Positions 50,201-61,545 of a stretch of DNA of 64,000 bases are shown here, piece by piece. The stretch spans positions 10,152,157-10,216,156 of the forward strand of contig OU015566.1 in NCBI GenBank assembly GCA_907165135.1. The letters run 5' to 3'. The stretch is from Oikopleura dioica (lineage: Eukaryota > Chordata > Appendicularia > Copelata > Oikopleuridae). Within the stretch, counting starts at the first letter, position 1; each line of letters opens with the position of its first letter. Position numbers and translations under genes: made by a program. The notes below the pieces were generated by a model. The model had not been told where the DNA came from. It saw only the letters and a program-made list of their open reading frames with translations, and ran no database searches.

Positions 50201-53200
50201 GATCCCTGAGAATTGTCGCAGGTAGCGTGCTCGGAACAATCATGTAGACCCATTTTGCACTCATCTTTGTCATCGCAACTGTACGAGCCAAAAGTATTGA
50301 AACACGCAACATCGCAATCATGGGTGCCGCTGCTACATTCATCAACATCTCTGCAATTTTCAGGATTTCCGAAGAATCCCTCAGAACATTCGCATTTAAA
50401 TGATCCATCTGTGTTGACACAAGATGTAAGTTTCTGACAGTTATGTGAGCCCTGAAGACATTCATCATCATCAAAACAGCTGAGTCCACTTCCATCGTAT
50501 CCTTCGTTACAGGAACAAGTGAAACTGCCTACGGTATTAGAACAGGATGCGTTTTCATCGCATAAATTAGCGTCGCATTCGTTGATATCCGAGCATTCGA
50601 TTCCGTCTCCTTCAAAGCCGTCCATGCAGTCGCACTCAAACGAACCGTGAATATTGATGCACTCTGCATTTGCCGCGCAATTATTTTCACCAGTAGCGCA
50701 CTCATTGACGTCAGAGCACATGAATCCATTTCCTTCAAAGCCAGCTGAGCAAGAGCAGTAATATGATCCGATAGAGTTCTCACAAGAAGCGTCTGGGCTG
50801 CATTCGTGAGTTAGAGCTTCGCACTCATTTGTGTCTCTGCAAGTGAAACCGTCACCAGTGTAGCCGGATTTGCAAGTACAGGTATGAGACCCATCAGTAT
50901 TATCACAATTTGCCTTGTCGCTGCATTCATGTGATCCAGTGGTGCATTCATTGATGTCAACGCATTTGCCGTTTTTCTTTTCGTAACCGCCAAGACAAGC
51001 GCATTCGTAAGACCCAACAGTATTGACGCAGTCAGAGTTTTTGGGACAGAAAAATGAATTGATGCTGCATTCGTCAATATCCGAGCAAACCTTTCCATCT
51101 CCTTTATAGCCAGCTTTGCAAGAACATGAGTAGGAACCAAAAGTATTGAGGCACATAGCATCCTCGTGACAGACATCAACTTCAGTGTCACACTCGTTGA
51201 CGTCCGAGCAACTCTGGCCATTCCCATCAAAGCCCGCGTTACAAGTACAGACGTACGACCCAGAAGTATCCGAGCACGTCGCATCAGCATGGCAATCGTG
51301 TTCGCCCGTGATACACTCGTTGATGTTGTTACAGATTTTGCCACTTCCAGAATAACCGGCTTGACATTGGCAACTGTATGATCCTCCGTTGTTGATACAA
51401 TCAGCGACTTCATCACATCTGTGTGTACCATCAGTACATTCGTTATTATCAACGCAGGTCTTTCCATCGCCAGAATATCCATTTAAGCAAGAGCATGTAA
51501 AGCCTCCTTGTTATTAATACATCTGGCATTGTCGTCACAATTGTGTTTTCTAATATCAGTCTGAATACACTCATCGATATCCTTGCACTCGTATCCGTTG
51601 CCCATGTAACCAGAGTTGCAGTGGCAGAAATAAGAACCGTCTGTATTGTCACAAGTTGCATCTGCAGAACATGGCGAAAACTGGCATTCATCAATATCTG
51701 AGCATGAGAAACCATCACCTTCATAGCCAGTGGGACAAGAACAGCTATAGCTTCCGATTGTGTTCGTAAATCTTGCGACGGCGTGGCAATTATCAAGTCC
51801 TTCGGAGCGCTCGTTAATGTCATCGCATTCAATTCCATCGCCTCTGAACCCAGTTTTGCAACTGCATTCAAAAGAACCAACAGTGTTTTTACAATCCGCT
51901 GAGGCATGGCAATTATCTGTATTCGCAGTGCATTCGTCAATATCTCGACAAGTTTTTCCATTTCCGCTGAAGCCTTCGTTACAAGAACACACAAATCCAG
52001 GAGAACTGTTAGTACAAGATGCGTTACTGTCACAATCATGATCGCCAGTATTACATTCGTTGATATCAGCACAGTTTTGACCATCTCCCTCGAAGCCATC
52101 ATCGCAAGAGCAGCTGTAACTTCCATCAAGATCAGTGCAAATGGCATTATTGCCACAGACCTTTGCCTTCAAGCATTCATTGATGTTATTACAGGTTTCG
52201 CCGTCACCAGAATAACCGTTGTTACAGGTGCAGGTGAAGCCCCCGTAAGTATTCATGCAAGAAGCATTTTCATGACAATTATTAGTTCCTTCGAGACATT
52301 CATTGACATCGACGCACTTATCTCCATTCATCACAAATCCCTCATTACAAATGCAGTCGTAAGAACCCTTTGTATTAACACAGGATGAATTTTCGTCGCA
52401 GTTATCTTGCTTGTACATACACTCGTCAATATCGAGGCAATCTCCTGCTGCACGAAGGAGTCCATATTTGAAGAAGCCAGGCTTACATTTGCAATTGTAG
52501 CCGCCTTTTTCATTCACACAGATTGAATTTCTTCCACAATTATGCATTGAACCAGCGCACTCGTCGACATCATCACAAGTCTCACCGTCGCCTTTGAACC
52601 CTGGAAGGCAAATGCATTCGTAAGAGCCAAGGGAGTTCATACATCTAGCATTTTTATCACACGAATTTGTGTTTTGTGCACACTCGTCCACATCAGAACA
52701 CGTTTTTCCGTCTCCAATGAAACCTGGTCGGCAGCTGCAAGAGTAGCTTCCAACTGTATTTTTACAGTTCGCGTTTCGACTGCAGACGTCAGATTTAGTG
52801 CACTCGTTTATATCCACACATGAAGAACTGGAACTATCGAATGAAAAGCCCTTGTTGCACTCGCAGTTAAAAGAACCGATTGTATTCAAGCAAGTACTGT
52901 TTTCCATGCAGTCATGCGATCCAGTGGAGCACTCATCAATGTCGGAGCATGTTTTGCCATTTCCAGTGAATCCATTTTTACAAGAGCAAGCATAGGAAAA
53001 TATGCTGTTAGTGCAAAGAGCATTTTTGTCGCAGCTTGTAGAAGTCTGGCACTCGTCGATATCTTCACAGATGACACCGTTTCCTTGAGATCCAGCTCTG
53101 CAGCTACAAGTGTGACTTCCTTTAGTATTCTTGCAATTCGCATGTTCGTGACATTTGTGAGTTCCCATGGAACATTCGTTAATATCGACACAAGTTTGCC

Positions 53201-56200
53201 CGTCTCCACTAAAACCTGGCTTACAGGTGCACTTATAAGAAGCATCATCGTTTGAACAAGTCGCATCCTGCGAGCAAGAATGAGTTCCGCGAGCGCATTC
53301 ATTAATGTCGGTACATATTTCGCCATTCCCATCAAAACCAGCAAAACACTTGCAACTATAACTGCCATTGTTATTAATACATTCAGCATTTTTATGGCAA
53401 GTATGCGCTCCAGTGGAACACTCGTCAATATCGATGCAGGATTTTCCGTCACCCATATAACCTTCGTTACAATCACAGACGTAGCTGCCAATTGTGTTGG
53501 CACAAGATGCCATTTTCGAGCATGGACTTGAGGAGCACTCGTCAATGTCACTGCATTCAAAACCGGTTTGACCATAGAAACCAGCGTTACACGAACATGT
53601 GTAAGATCCAATGGTATTGGAGCAAGATGCATTTTCGTCGCAGTTATGATTCTCATTCAAGCATTCATCGACATCCGTACATTGGCGTCCGTTTCCACTG
53701 TAGCCCTCGTTACAAGTGCAGGTGTAGCTGCCAACATTGTTGGAGCAGAATGCATTATCGCTGCACATATCGTTGTTTGTTGCACATTCGTTGATATCAA
53801 CACAATTTTGTCCATTTCCAGCATAGCCTTGGTTGCAAGAGCATGTGAAAGAGCCTTCGGAGTTGGAACAAGTTGCGTCTTTTGAGCATGGGTAGATTCT
53901 TCCTTCGCATTCGTTGATGTCAACACAGTATGAACCATCGCCTTCAAAACCGTTCTTACAAGTGCATTGATATCCGCCATCGAAGTTGTCGCATTTTGCA
54001 TTAATATCGCACATATCAAGCTGACACTCATTTACATCTTTACACAATTCGCCGTCGCCTGTGAATCCATCTTCACATCGGCAAACGTAAGATCCATCAG
54101 TATTCGTGCAGTAAGCGTTGTCACCGCAATCATTCTCTCCTTCGCATTCATCGACATCTTCGCATGTTTCGCCATCACCTGAGTAACCAGAATTGCAAGT
54201 ACAAGAGTACGAGCCGGGAAGATTCTTGCACGTAGCGTCTTCTGAGCAAGTAAATTCGTCATCACACTCGTTGACGTCGTTGCACTGGACTCCATTTCCA
54301 ATCCATCCGTCTTTGCAGATGCAATCAAAGGAGCCTTTAACATTGAGGCATTCGCCATTGATGCTACAATAGTGGTCGCCCGTCTCGCACTCGTTGAGGT
54401 CAACACATTTACCATTCTCGTCGAAAACATAGCCAATAAGACACTCACATTCGTAAGAACCAATGGTATTTTCGCAAGCAGCGCTCTTACCGCATGGTTT
54501 GTCTTCACACTCATTGATATCATTACACTTATTGCCATCTTGAGTGAAGCCCTCTAAGCATGAACAAGTATATGATCCTTGAGTATCTGTACAGATTGAT
54601 CCAACACTGCCGCAGGGTTTCGCGAGACACTCATTTATATTCGAGCAGACACCGTTATTGTCTTTAAATCCAGGTTTACAAGAGCAGCTGTATGAGCCGA
54701 CGACATTTTCACATCTGGTATTAGCTCCACAAGGATTTTTCAAACACTCGTTGATGTCCTCGCAGATTCCATTAGACTTTTCAAATCCTTCATTGCAACT
54801 GCATGAGAAAGAACCGATTGTATTGGTACAGAAGCTGTTCTCAGAACATGGCGAAGAAGCACATTCATCGATGTCTTCGCAGCTATATCCATTGCCTTCA
54901 AATCCGTCAAGACATGAGCAAGAGTAGGATCCTGGCTTGTTTTGGCATTGAGCATTTGCATGACAAGAGTCAATGCCAGCCAAGCATTCGTCAATATCCA
55001 CGCATTGGCCGTTAACCTTTTTGTATCCAGAAAGACAGACGCATTCATAAGAACCTTGCTTATTTGAGCAGCTGGAATTGACTCCGCAGATTCCAGCTTG
55101 AGCGCATTCATCAATATCTTGGCATGATTTTCCATCTCCTTCGAAACCATCATTACAGGAACAAACAAACGAGCCATAAGTATTCTTGCAAGAAGCTTTG
55201 GCATGACAGTTTTCATGCGTGAGACATTCATTCTCGTCCTCACATGAGAAGCCGTCTCCGATGAAACCTTCGTTGCAACTGCAAGTGTAACTACCGACGG
55301 TGTTCTGGCAAGTTGACTCCAAGTGGCATGTATTCGCTCCCGTGGCGCACTCATTCACGTCATTGCAAAGGAAGCCGTTTCCGGTGAATCCATCATTACA
55401 GATGCAAGAAAATGATCCTATTGTGTTGACACATTTGCTATTCTCTGAACACTTTGCGCTCTGGTCTTGGCACTCATCAATGTCAGAACATTGAAGGCCA
55501 TTGCCAATGAAACCTTCTTTGCAGGTGCATTCAAATGAACCTTCGGTGTTGATGCAGTTTCCATTGCTGGAGCAGTTATGCGTTCCAAGTGCGCACTCGT
55601 CTTCATCCCGACAGAAAAGACCAGTTCCGCTGTATCCGGTGTTACATGTGCAGGAATATCCTCCTTCGACGTTATCGCAAGTGGCGTGTTTGTGGCAATT
55701 ACTTGTTTCAAGAACACATTCGTTCACATCTACGCAATCAAATCCATCGCCAGTGAAGCCATCAAAGCACTCACAAGTGAATGAGCCCTGAGTATCCATA
55801 CATTTAGCTCGAAGAGCGCATGGTTTTGGAGACATTCGTTAATATTTGAACACGCAGTTCCATCTCCCTTGTATCCACTGTTACATGTACACTCAAAGCT
55901 TCCGACTGTATTTGAACAAGTTCCAAAGATGGAGCAGGTATGGCTCCCTGCCTGACATTCATCGACATCTTCGCATGTTTGACCATCGCCAGCGAATCCT
56001 GAATTACAGGTGCATTGAAATCCGCCCTCTGTATTGAAACAAGTTGCGTTTTCATCGCATCTGTCAGCATCTTCACATTCATTGATGTCAGTACAAGTGA
56101 ACCCATCGCCGAAGAATCCTGATTTGCAGTCGCATTTATAATCGCCAGATTCAAAATGGCAGATAGCGTAAGCGTCGCATTCATTATTATCAAGGCAAGC

Positions 56201-59200
56201 TTCGCCACTGAGACAAGTTATTCCGTCACCAAGGAAATCTTCTCTACAGGTGCATTCAAAAGATCCTTCAGTGTTTGTACAGTCAGCATTTTCCGAGCAA
56301 GTGGAGATTCCAGCCTCACATTCATCAATGTCAACGAAATTAGCACCAAGTTTCTTGAATCCCGCATTAGCAGTGCAGAAATACGATCCGATAGTGTCAG
56401 TACAGTATGAGTTCGCTCCACAAATGTCTACGATATCACATTCATTGAGATTCACACAGTCGTATCCAATGTTTCCATCAGTTGAGACATCAACAAAACC
56501 AGTCAGACATTTGCACTCGTAATCACCGAATCGATTCATGCAAGTAGCGCTTACTGAGCATTCGTTTTCTTGCATGCACTCATTGATATCGTTGCAAGAT
56601 TTTCCGTCGCCGAAAAAGCCAGATGGACATTCGCAGGTATAAGATCCTTTTGTATTTGAGCAAGTTGCAATAGAATGGCAGTCGTTCTCTTCGTCACACT
56701 CGTTTATATCAAAGCATTTTCCTTGTGCGGTTTCTCGGAAGCCAACTTTACAGGAACAACTGTACGATCCGAAACTATTCTGACAGTTGCTGTTTTCAGG
56801 ACATGAATCGCTATTGAGACACTCATCAACATCAGAACAAGTGAATCCGTTTCCATTGAACCCATCTCTACAAGTGCAATCATATGAGCCGTCAAGATTT
56901 GAACACTGAGCATTGGTATGACAACTATCTATGCCCATAATACATTCGTCGATATCTTCACACTCGTACTCACTTTTCTTCGAGTATCCAGATTTGCAGT
57001 TGCAAACGTATGTTCCTGGCTGGTTGACACAATCAGCTGATGTCGGGCACTGTGATGATCCGTTTTCACACTCGTTGACATCATTGCATGTCATGCCGTC
57101 TCCAGAGTAACCGTCATTACAACTGCAGTTGTAGCTTCCATCGGTATTAGAACACTCTGCATTGCGGCTGCAAGGTTGCAAGAGGCATTCATTAATGTCT
57201 GAGCAGACGATTCCACTTCCACTGTAGCCACTGTTGCAAGAGCAAGAATACGATCCAATAGTATTCGCGCAAGACGCATTCTGATCGCAAGGATCATCTT
57301 GGCATTCATCAACATCGTTACAAGAAAATCCATCTCCGGTGTATCCATTCAAGCAAGAACATTCGAATGAGCCAACTGTATCCTGACAACTTGCTCTCAA
57401 GTCGCAAGGAGATGCAAGACACTCATTGATATTGACGCAATTACCGTTTTTCTTTTCATACCCGCTGTTGCAGTTACACAAATAAGAGCCCTCTGTGTCA
57501 ATGCATTCTGAATTCGCCATGCATGGAGACGAAGAGCACTCATCAATATTTTCACAAGTGGATCCATCACCAGAGTAACCTTCTTTGCAAATGCAGGAGT
57601 AAGATCCGATAGTATTCGTGCATTGTGCATTTGACGAGCAGTTGTTTTCACCATTACATTCATTGACGTCCTGACAATTACCGTTCGAGTCAAAAGTGAA
57701 GCCATCTTTACAGACGCATCGAAAGCTTCCAATAACGTTGACACAATTTTCATTTTCTGAACAAGTTGAAGTTCCGTCAGAACATTCATTAATGTCAGCA
57801 CAGATTTCGCCTTCTTGAACGAAGCCTGGTTTGCAGTCACATCGGTATCCAATTGGCAGATCTATGCAATTTTGGCGGATTCCGCAGGTATTTTTGCTCG
57901 CATCTTTACATTCGTTGATCAAGACAAGTTCGCATTTTCTTCCATTTCCCTTATAATTATCATCGCAAACACAAGTGTAGCCTCCGATCGTATTGTTGCA
58001 AGTGGCGTTTTCATCACACTGATTGGCGTTCTCATCAGCGCATTCGTCGATATCATCACAAACAGAACCGTCACCCTTGAATCCATTTTTGCAAGTGCAT
58101 GAATATCCACCATTAGTGTTTTTGCAATTAGCATTCGCGTCACATGTTCCAGGAAGTAGACATTCATCAATATCTTCGCAGATTTTGCCATCGCCGCGGA
58201 ATCCCTCTTTGCACTTGCATTCATACGAGCCTTCTGTATTCATGCACCACGCGTTTCTTGAACATTGAGCCTTGCTTCTTCTTGATCTTGCTCCGAGGAA
58301 AAGATCCATCATAATTTCCATTGGGATTACTTCAAAGTTAGCGGCTTCACATTCATCGATGTCATTACATATTTGGCCGTCGCCTCTAAATCCTGGATTG
58401 CAATTGCATCTGAATCCACCGTTGGTGTCAGTGCAGGACGCATTTGCGTCACAAGGATCATCAAGGCACTCGTCGATGTTCTGACATTGACCATTTTCGT
58501 ATTTGAAGCCTTCTTGGCAAATACAGTCAAATGAACCGATGGAATTGATGCAGGTTGATTTCTTTGGGCAGATTTTGTTGAGAGAACATTCATTTACATC
58601 CTCACATGATTTTCCATCTCCGCTGTAGCCTGTATTACAATTGCATTCAAAGGAGCCGACGAGATTTTGACAAGTTGCATTAGCATCGCAAGGGTCTTCA
58701 GCGCACTCGTCAACATCTTGACAAAGACCAGACTCGTTATATTCAAAGCCAGTCTTGCATGCGCATTCGTAGCTACCAACAGTGTTCGAGCAGTCTTCGT
58801 TCTCAATGCATGGATTTTGTTTGCATTCGTTTATATCCTCACAGACTCCGTTTTTCTCTACATAGCCGGACATACATGAACAAATGAATGATCCGATTGT
58901 ATTTCTACAATTTTGCATTGGCTTGCACGGATTACTAAGGCATTCGTTGATATCGGTGCACGTTTTGCCGTCTCCAGAATATCCATTCTTGCACGAGCAA
59001 ATAAATGAGCCGATTGTATTGACGCAATCAGCGTTTTCACTGCATAGCCCTTTCATACATTCGTTGATGTCCGTACAACTCTTCCCATCACCAGTAAATC
59101 CAGCGTTACAGGAACAGCTGGCGATTCCCGAGTCACCGTACATTTTGCGTTTGCATCACAGACATCTTTTGCTTCACATGGATCAACATCAGACGGTCCA

Positions 59201-61003
59201 TAATCGTAGTCGTAAGCGGTATTGAATACATCAGGTGCGTCGTAACTTTCCTGGACGTACTCGTCATATTCTGCCTTTTCTTTTGCCGTCATTGGTGTTG
59301 TGTGAGGCATATTACCACCAAAGTCAGCATCGTGTCCCTCATCAAAGCCAGCAAGTTTAGATTCCTCCTCAGGAGATCCGTAGTCATAATCATATGCCGA
59401 GTTAAAGACATCTGGCGCGTCATAGCTTTCTTGGACGTACGCGTCATATTCAGCCTTTTCTTTGGCAGTCATAGGGGTTGTATGTGGCATATTTCCGCCG
59501 AAATCAGCATGAGCACCCTCTTCGATTATAGAGTTACTAGCCTTTTGGCTTTAGTTGTTGTAGTTGTGGTTGTAGTTGTGGTAGTACTAGTAGTAGTAGA
59601 AGTTGTTGTAGTAGTTGTCGTGGTAGTACTTGTTGTAGTTGTTGTTGTTGTGGTTGTGGTACTTGTTGTAGTAGTGGTTGTCGATGTAGTAGTTGTCGAT
59701 GTTGTTGCTGGAATTTCAGTCGTAGTTGGCTCTGGAGTTGTTGTAGTAGTTGTTGTTGTAGTTGTTGTTGTAGTTGTTGTAGTAGTTGTTGTAGGAGTTG
59801 TTGTCGTTGTTGTTGTCGTCGTTGTTGCCTTAGTTTTTGTTGTTTCTCTTTTTACATTTGATTCCATTTCCACGATATCCAGGATTACATTCACAAGCGA
59901 ATTCATTTCCTTGTTTTATACAAGTAGCATTAGGACTGCAATTATTTTCCCCTGAGTCACAAGGATGCTCTTTTTCAGCCTCAGTACAAGTGAAGCCATC
60001 TCCAGTGTAACCGTCTTTACAAGTGCATGAAAACGATCCTTCAGTATTCAAGCAATCTGCATTTCGATCGCAGGGTTTCTTTTTGCATTCATTTATATCT
60101 CTGCATTTCTTGCCCTCAAAGCCTTCTTTGCAGACACAAATATGACCGCTGCCAGATTTCTCGCATTTCTCATTTTTCGGGTTGCAGTTATGGCTACCAT
60201 CATCGCATGGATGAGCAGCTGGCTCAGAGGTATCGTATGATCCGTAATCGTTGTCGTAAGAATAATCGTAGTTGCCATACGAGGCAAAGTTCTCTTCATA
60301 ATTTTCGTAATCATAATATGCAGCCATAACGGCATTGTACTCTTCATCAGTCTCTGGGTCAAATTCCACTGCGTAATCAGACATGTCAATTCCACTAACG
60401 TCGATTCCACCACCAAATTCACGTTTTGCAGCCTCCGTTGTTGTGGTATAAACAGTCGTGGTGCTAGTCGTGGTTGTTGTTGTAGTCGTTGTGGTCGTTG
60501 TAGTGGTCGTTGTAGTAGTTGTTGTGGTTGTAGTCGTTGTTGGAGCTTCTGTTGTTGTTGGCTCTGGGGTCGTTGTCCGTTGTGGAGCTTTGTTTTTCTT
60601 GTTCTTTCCCTTATTGCCGCCTTTATTCTTGTTTTTCTTTGACGGAGCGGGAGCGCTTTCCGGAGCAGAAGCAGGACTCTGAGGTCCGCCACTTCCCATT
60701 CCCCAAGCAGCTGCCCCCTTGAACTGATCACCAAGTTTCTCTTTCGCCATGGCCATCATCATCGCCATGAAATCGTCAGAGGGCTTGCTCATATCTTATA
60801 AGTGGTCTTTCTTTCCGTTTTAATAAATATTTAATAAAATAATAAAATTCATATTTTATTCACAGGAACTGTGTTTTGACCATTCCTGGTGTGAATGCAT
60901 CAATTTTGTCTTTCGCTTTATCAGAGAAATCGCTGAGAATATCCTCTTGCGCATGGCTGAGCGCCGCCAGTAAAAGGATGATCCTGCTGGCTCTGGCCCT
61001 CAT
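38220..61003 (-). CDS. Giant secreted EGF-repeat protein with C-terminal LU domain (complete copy)
   Basis: Six exons: 61003-60886, 60794-39399 (21.4 kb), 39305-38927, 38884-38751, 38706-38506, 38462-38220; about 7,490 residues. Order: signal peptide ([19 protein letters not shown]), Lys-rich and Thr-rich segments, three EGFs, a second Thr tract, two 60-residue acidic Tyr repeats, about 150 mostly calcium-binding EGFs, an acidic linker, helical modules separated by Thr linkers, then an LU domain. Most EGFs carry C-x-N-T-x-G-S-[FY]-x-C-x-C, the Asn/Asp beta-hydroxylation consensus. There are no TB (8-Cys) domains, so it is not a fibrillin. No hydrophobic C-terminus is seen, hence no GPI or membrane anchor. 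Frame breaks at about 59858, 59545, 59120, 55830, 51510, 48180, 47525, 45728, 44167, 42977, 40179 and 39070-39075, mostly homopolymers, each fixed by one base. Role presumably extracellular matrix; the specific function is unknown. Confidence 0.9.
38312..38760 (-). other. LU (Ly6/uPAR, three-finger) domain at the C-terminus of the giant protein
   Basis: Spread over three exons. The cysteine pattern is [32 protein letters not shown] and [12 protein letters not shown], the last being the CC-x4-CN signature of the family. About 25 residues follow before the stop, acidic and not hydrophobic. Confidence 0.8.
39306..39398 (-). other. GA-AG intron at the end of the giant exon
   Basis: Donor ATACAG|GAATGA and acceptor GTGAAAG|GA, phase 1, join DFNTG to [16 protein letters not shown] donor seven bases downstream (ATGA|GTTTTT) also keeps frame and would add two residues, so this case is less certain than the others. 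Confidence 0.5.
39400..40740 (-). repeat. Degenerate helical modules alternating with Thr-rich linkers
   Basis: Five stretches share aromatic-x-x-Y-L spacing followed by a Trp or polar helix: [58 protein letters not shown] and [18 protein letters not shown]. Three are preceded by Pro/Arg-rich pieces ([26 protein letters not shown]). Thr-rich linkers, including a 16-Thr run at about 39806-39858, separate several of them. Confidence 0.6.
59197..59490 (-). repeat. Two 60-residue acidic Tyr-rich repeats
   Basis: Units start at 59490 and 59310, exactly 180 bp apart. Both read [29 protein letters not shown] and AYDYDYG. The first 38 residues differ at only two positions (A/E, S/T). The DNA has diverged more than the protein, with several silent changes, so the protein sequence appears conserved. 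Confidence 0.85.
59546..59831 (-). repeat. Thr-codon (ACN) tract 2 of the giant gene
   Basis: About 95 codons, nearly all Thr, with a few Ser, Pro, Glu and Ile ([12 protein letters not shown]). On the plus strand it appears as a GTT/GTA repeat. Mixed ACA/ACT/ACG/ACC codons suggest selection for Thr rather than pure slippage. Mucin-like O-glycosylation is expected. Confidence 0.8.
60436..60564 (-). repeat. Thr-codon (ACN) tract 1 of the giant gene
   Basis: About 40 codons of mostly Thr, flanked by the Lys-rich [17 protein letters not shown] segment and by [12 protein letters not shown]. Composition is as in tract 2. Confidence 0.8.
60795..60885 (-). other. GA-AG intron joining the signal-peptide exon to the giant exon
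   Basis: Donor CACCAG|GAATGG and acceptor TTATAAG|AT, both phase 1, join AFTP to [16 protein letters not shown] alternative (CT|GTGAAT with an acceptor inside ATGAG) is possible but fits the family-wide donor pattern less well. Confidence 0.6.
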
Positions 61004-61545
61004 GGCGTCAAGTCTTCTTCAGAAATAGCTCTCTACAGAAGAAAAAAGGTTGATTTTTCCTTCTAGCGCATCTAGTAAATCCCTAACAAGAGTATTCTCT
61101 ACTCCCGTTGGCGCGAGAAAACACCAGCCAAGTTGACCAGAGAAGAAGACGAAAGTCGCTCAGTGCGCCAATTTAGCGAAAAGGTGTTTACGTGTTGATG
61201 GGAATTGTGGGTTTATGAATGCGACCACCGAATTTATCTTTCCATTTGAGAGTCCTAAATAGAAGACTGACCTCGCGTGCAGAATTTTCGAGATTCACGT
61301 TTTTAAACAAACATTTATTGAACAGTTGATGCATTAAAACACATCATCTGGCGGAAATAAACTTTCATTTTTTTCTTCAAAAATATGTTGTTTTCAGAAA
61401 ATACCCGAACATGGGACCAGAAAGCTCCAGAAAAGACAATGAAGAAAAGAATAAGTGAGGTCATTATGTTCCGAAATCGCTTTACTAAATTATTAACACT
61501 CCTTTATACCTATTTTGCTCTTTTATTCTAGTCTAGGTGTTCAAG
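61004..61545. other. Divergent promoter region between the giant EGF gene and the lectin genes
   Basis: The 542 bp between two divergent starts must hold both promoters. No clear TATA box is seen. A T-rich AG at 61535-61536, 9 bp before the lectin ATG, may be a spliced-leader acceptor. Confidence 0.5.

Noticed and set aside
38220-61003. Fibrillin identity for the giant gene
   Set aside because: No eight-cysteine TB or hybrid domains appear anywhere in the array.
38220-61003. Periodic ~125-bp repeats read as a satellite or CRISPR-like array
   Set aside because: The units are diverged EGF codons with conserved protein features, not identical DNA repeats with spacers.
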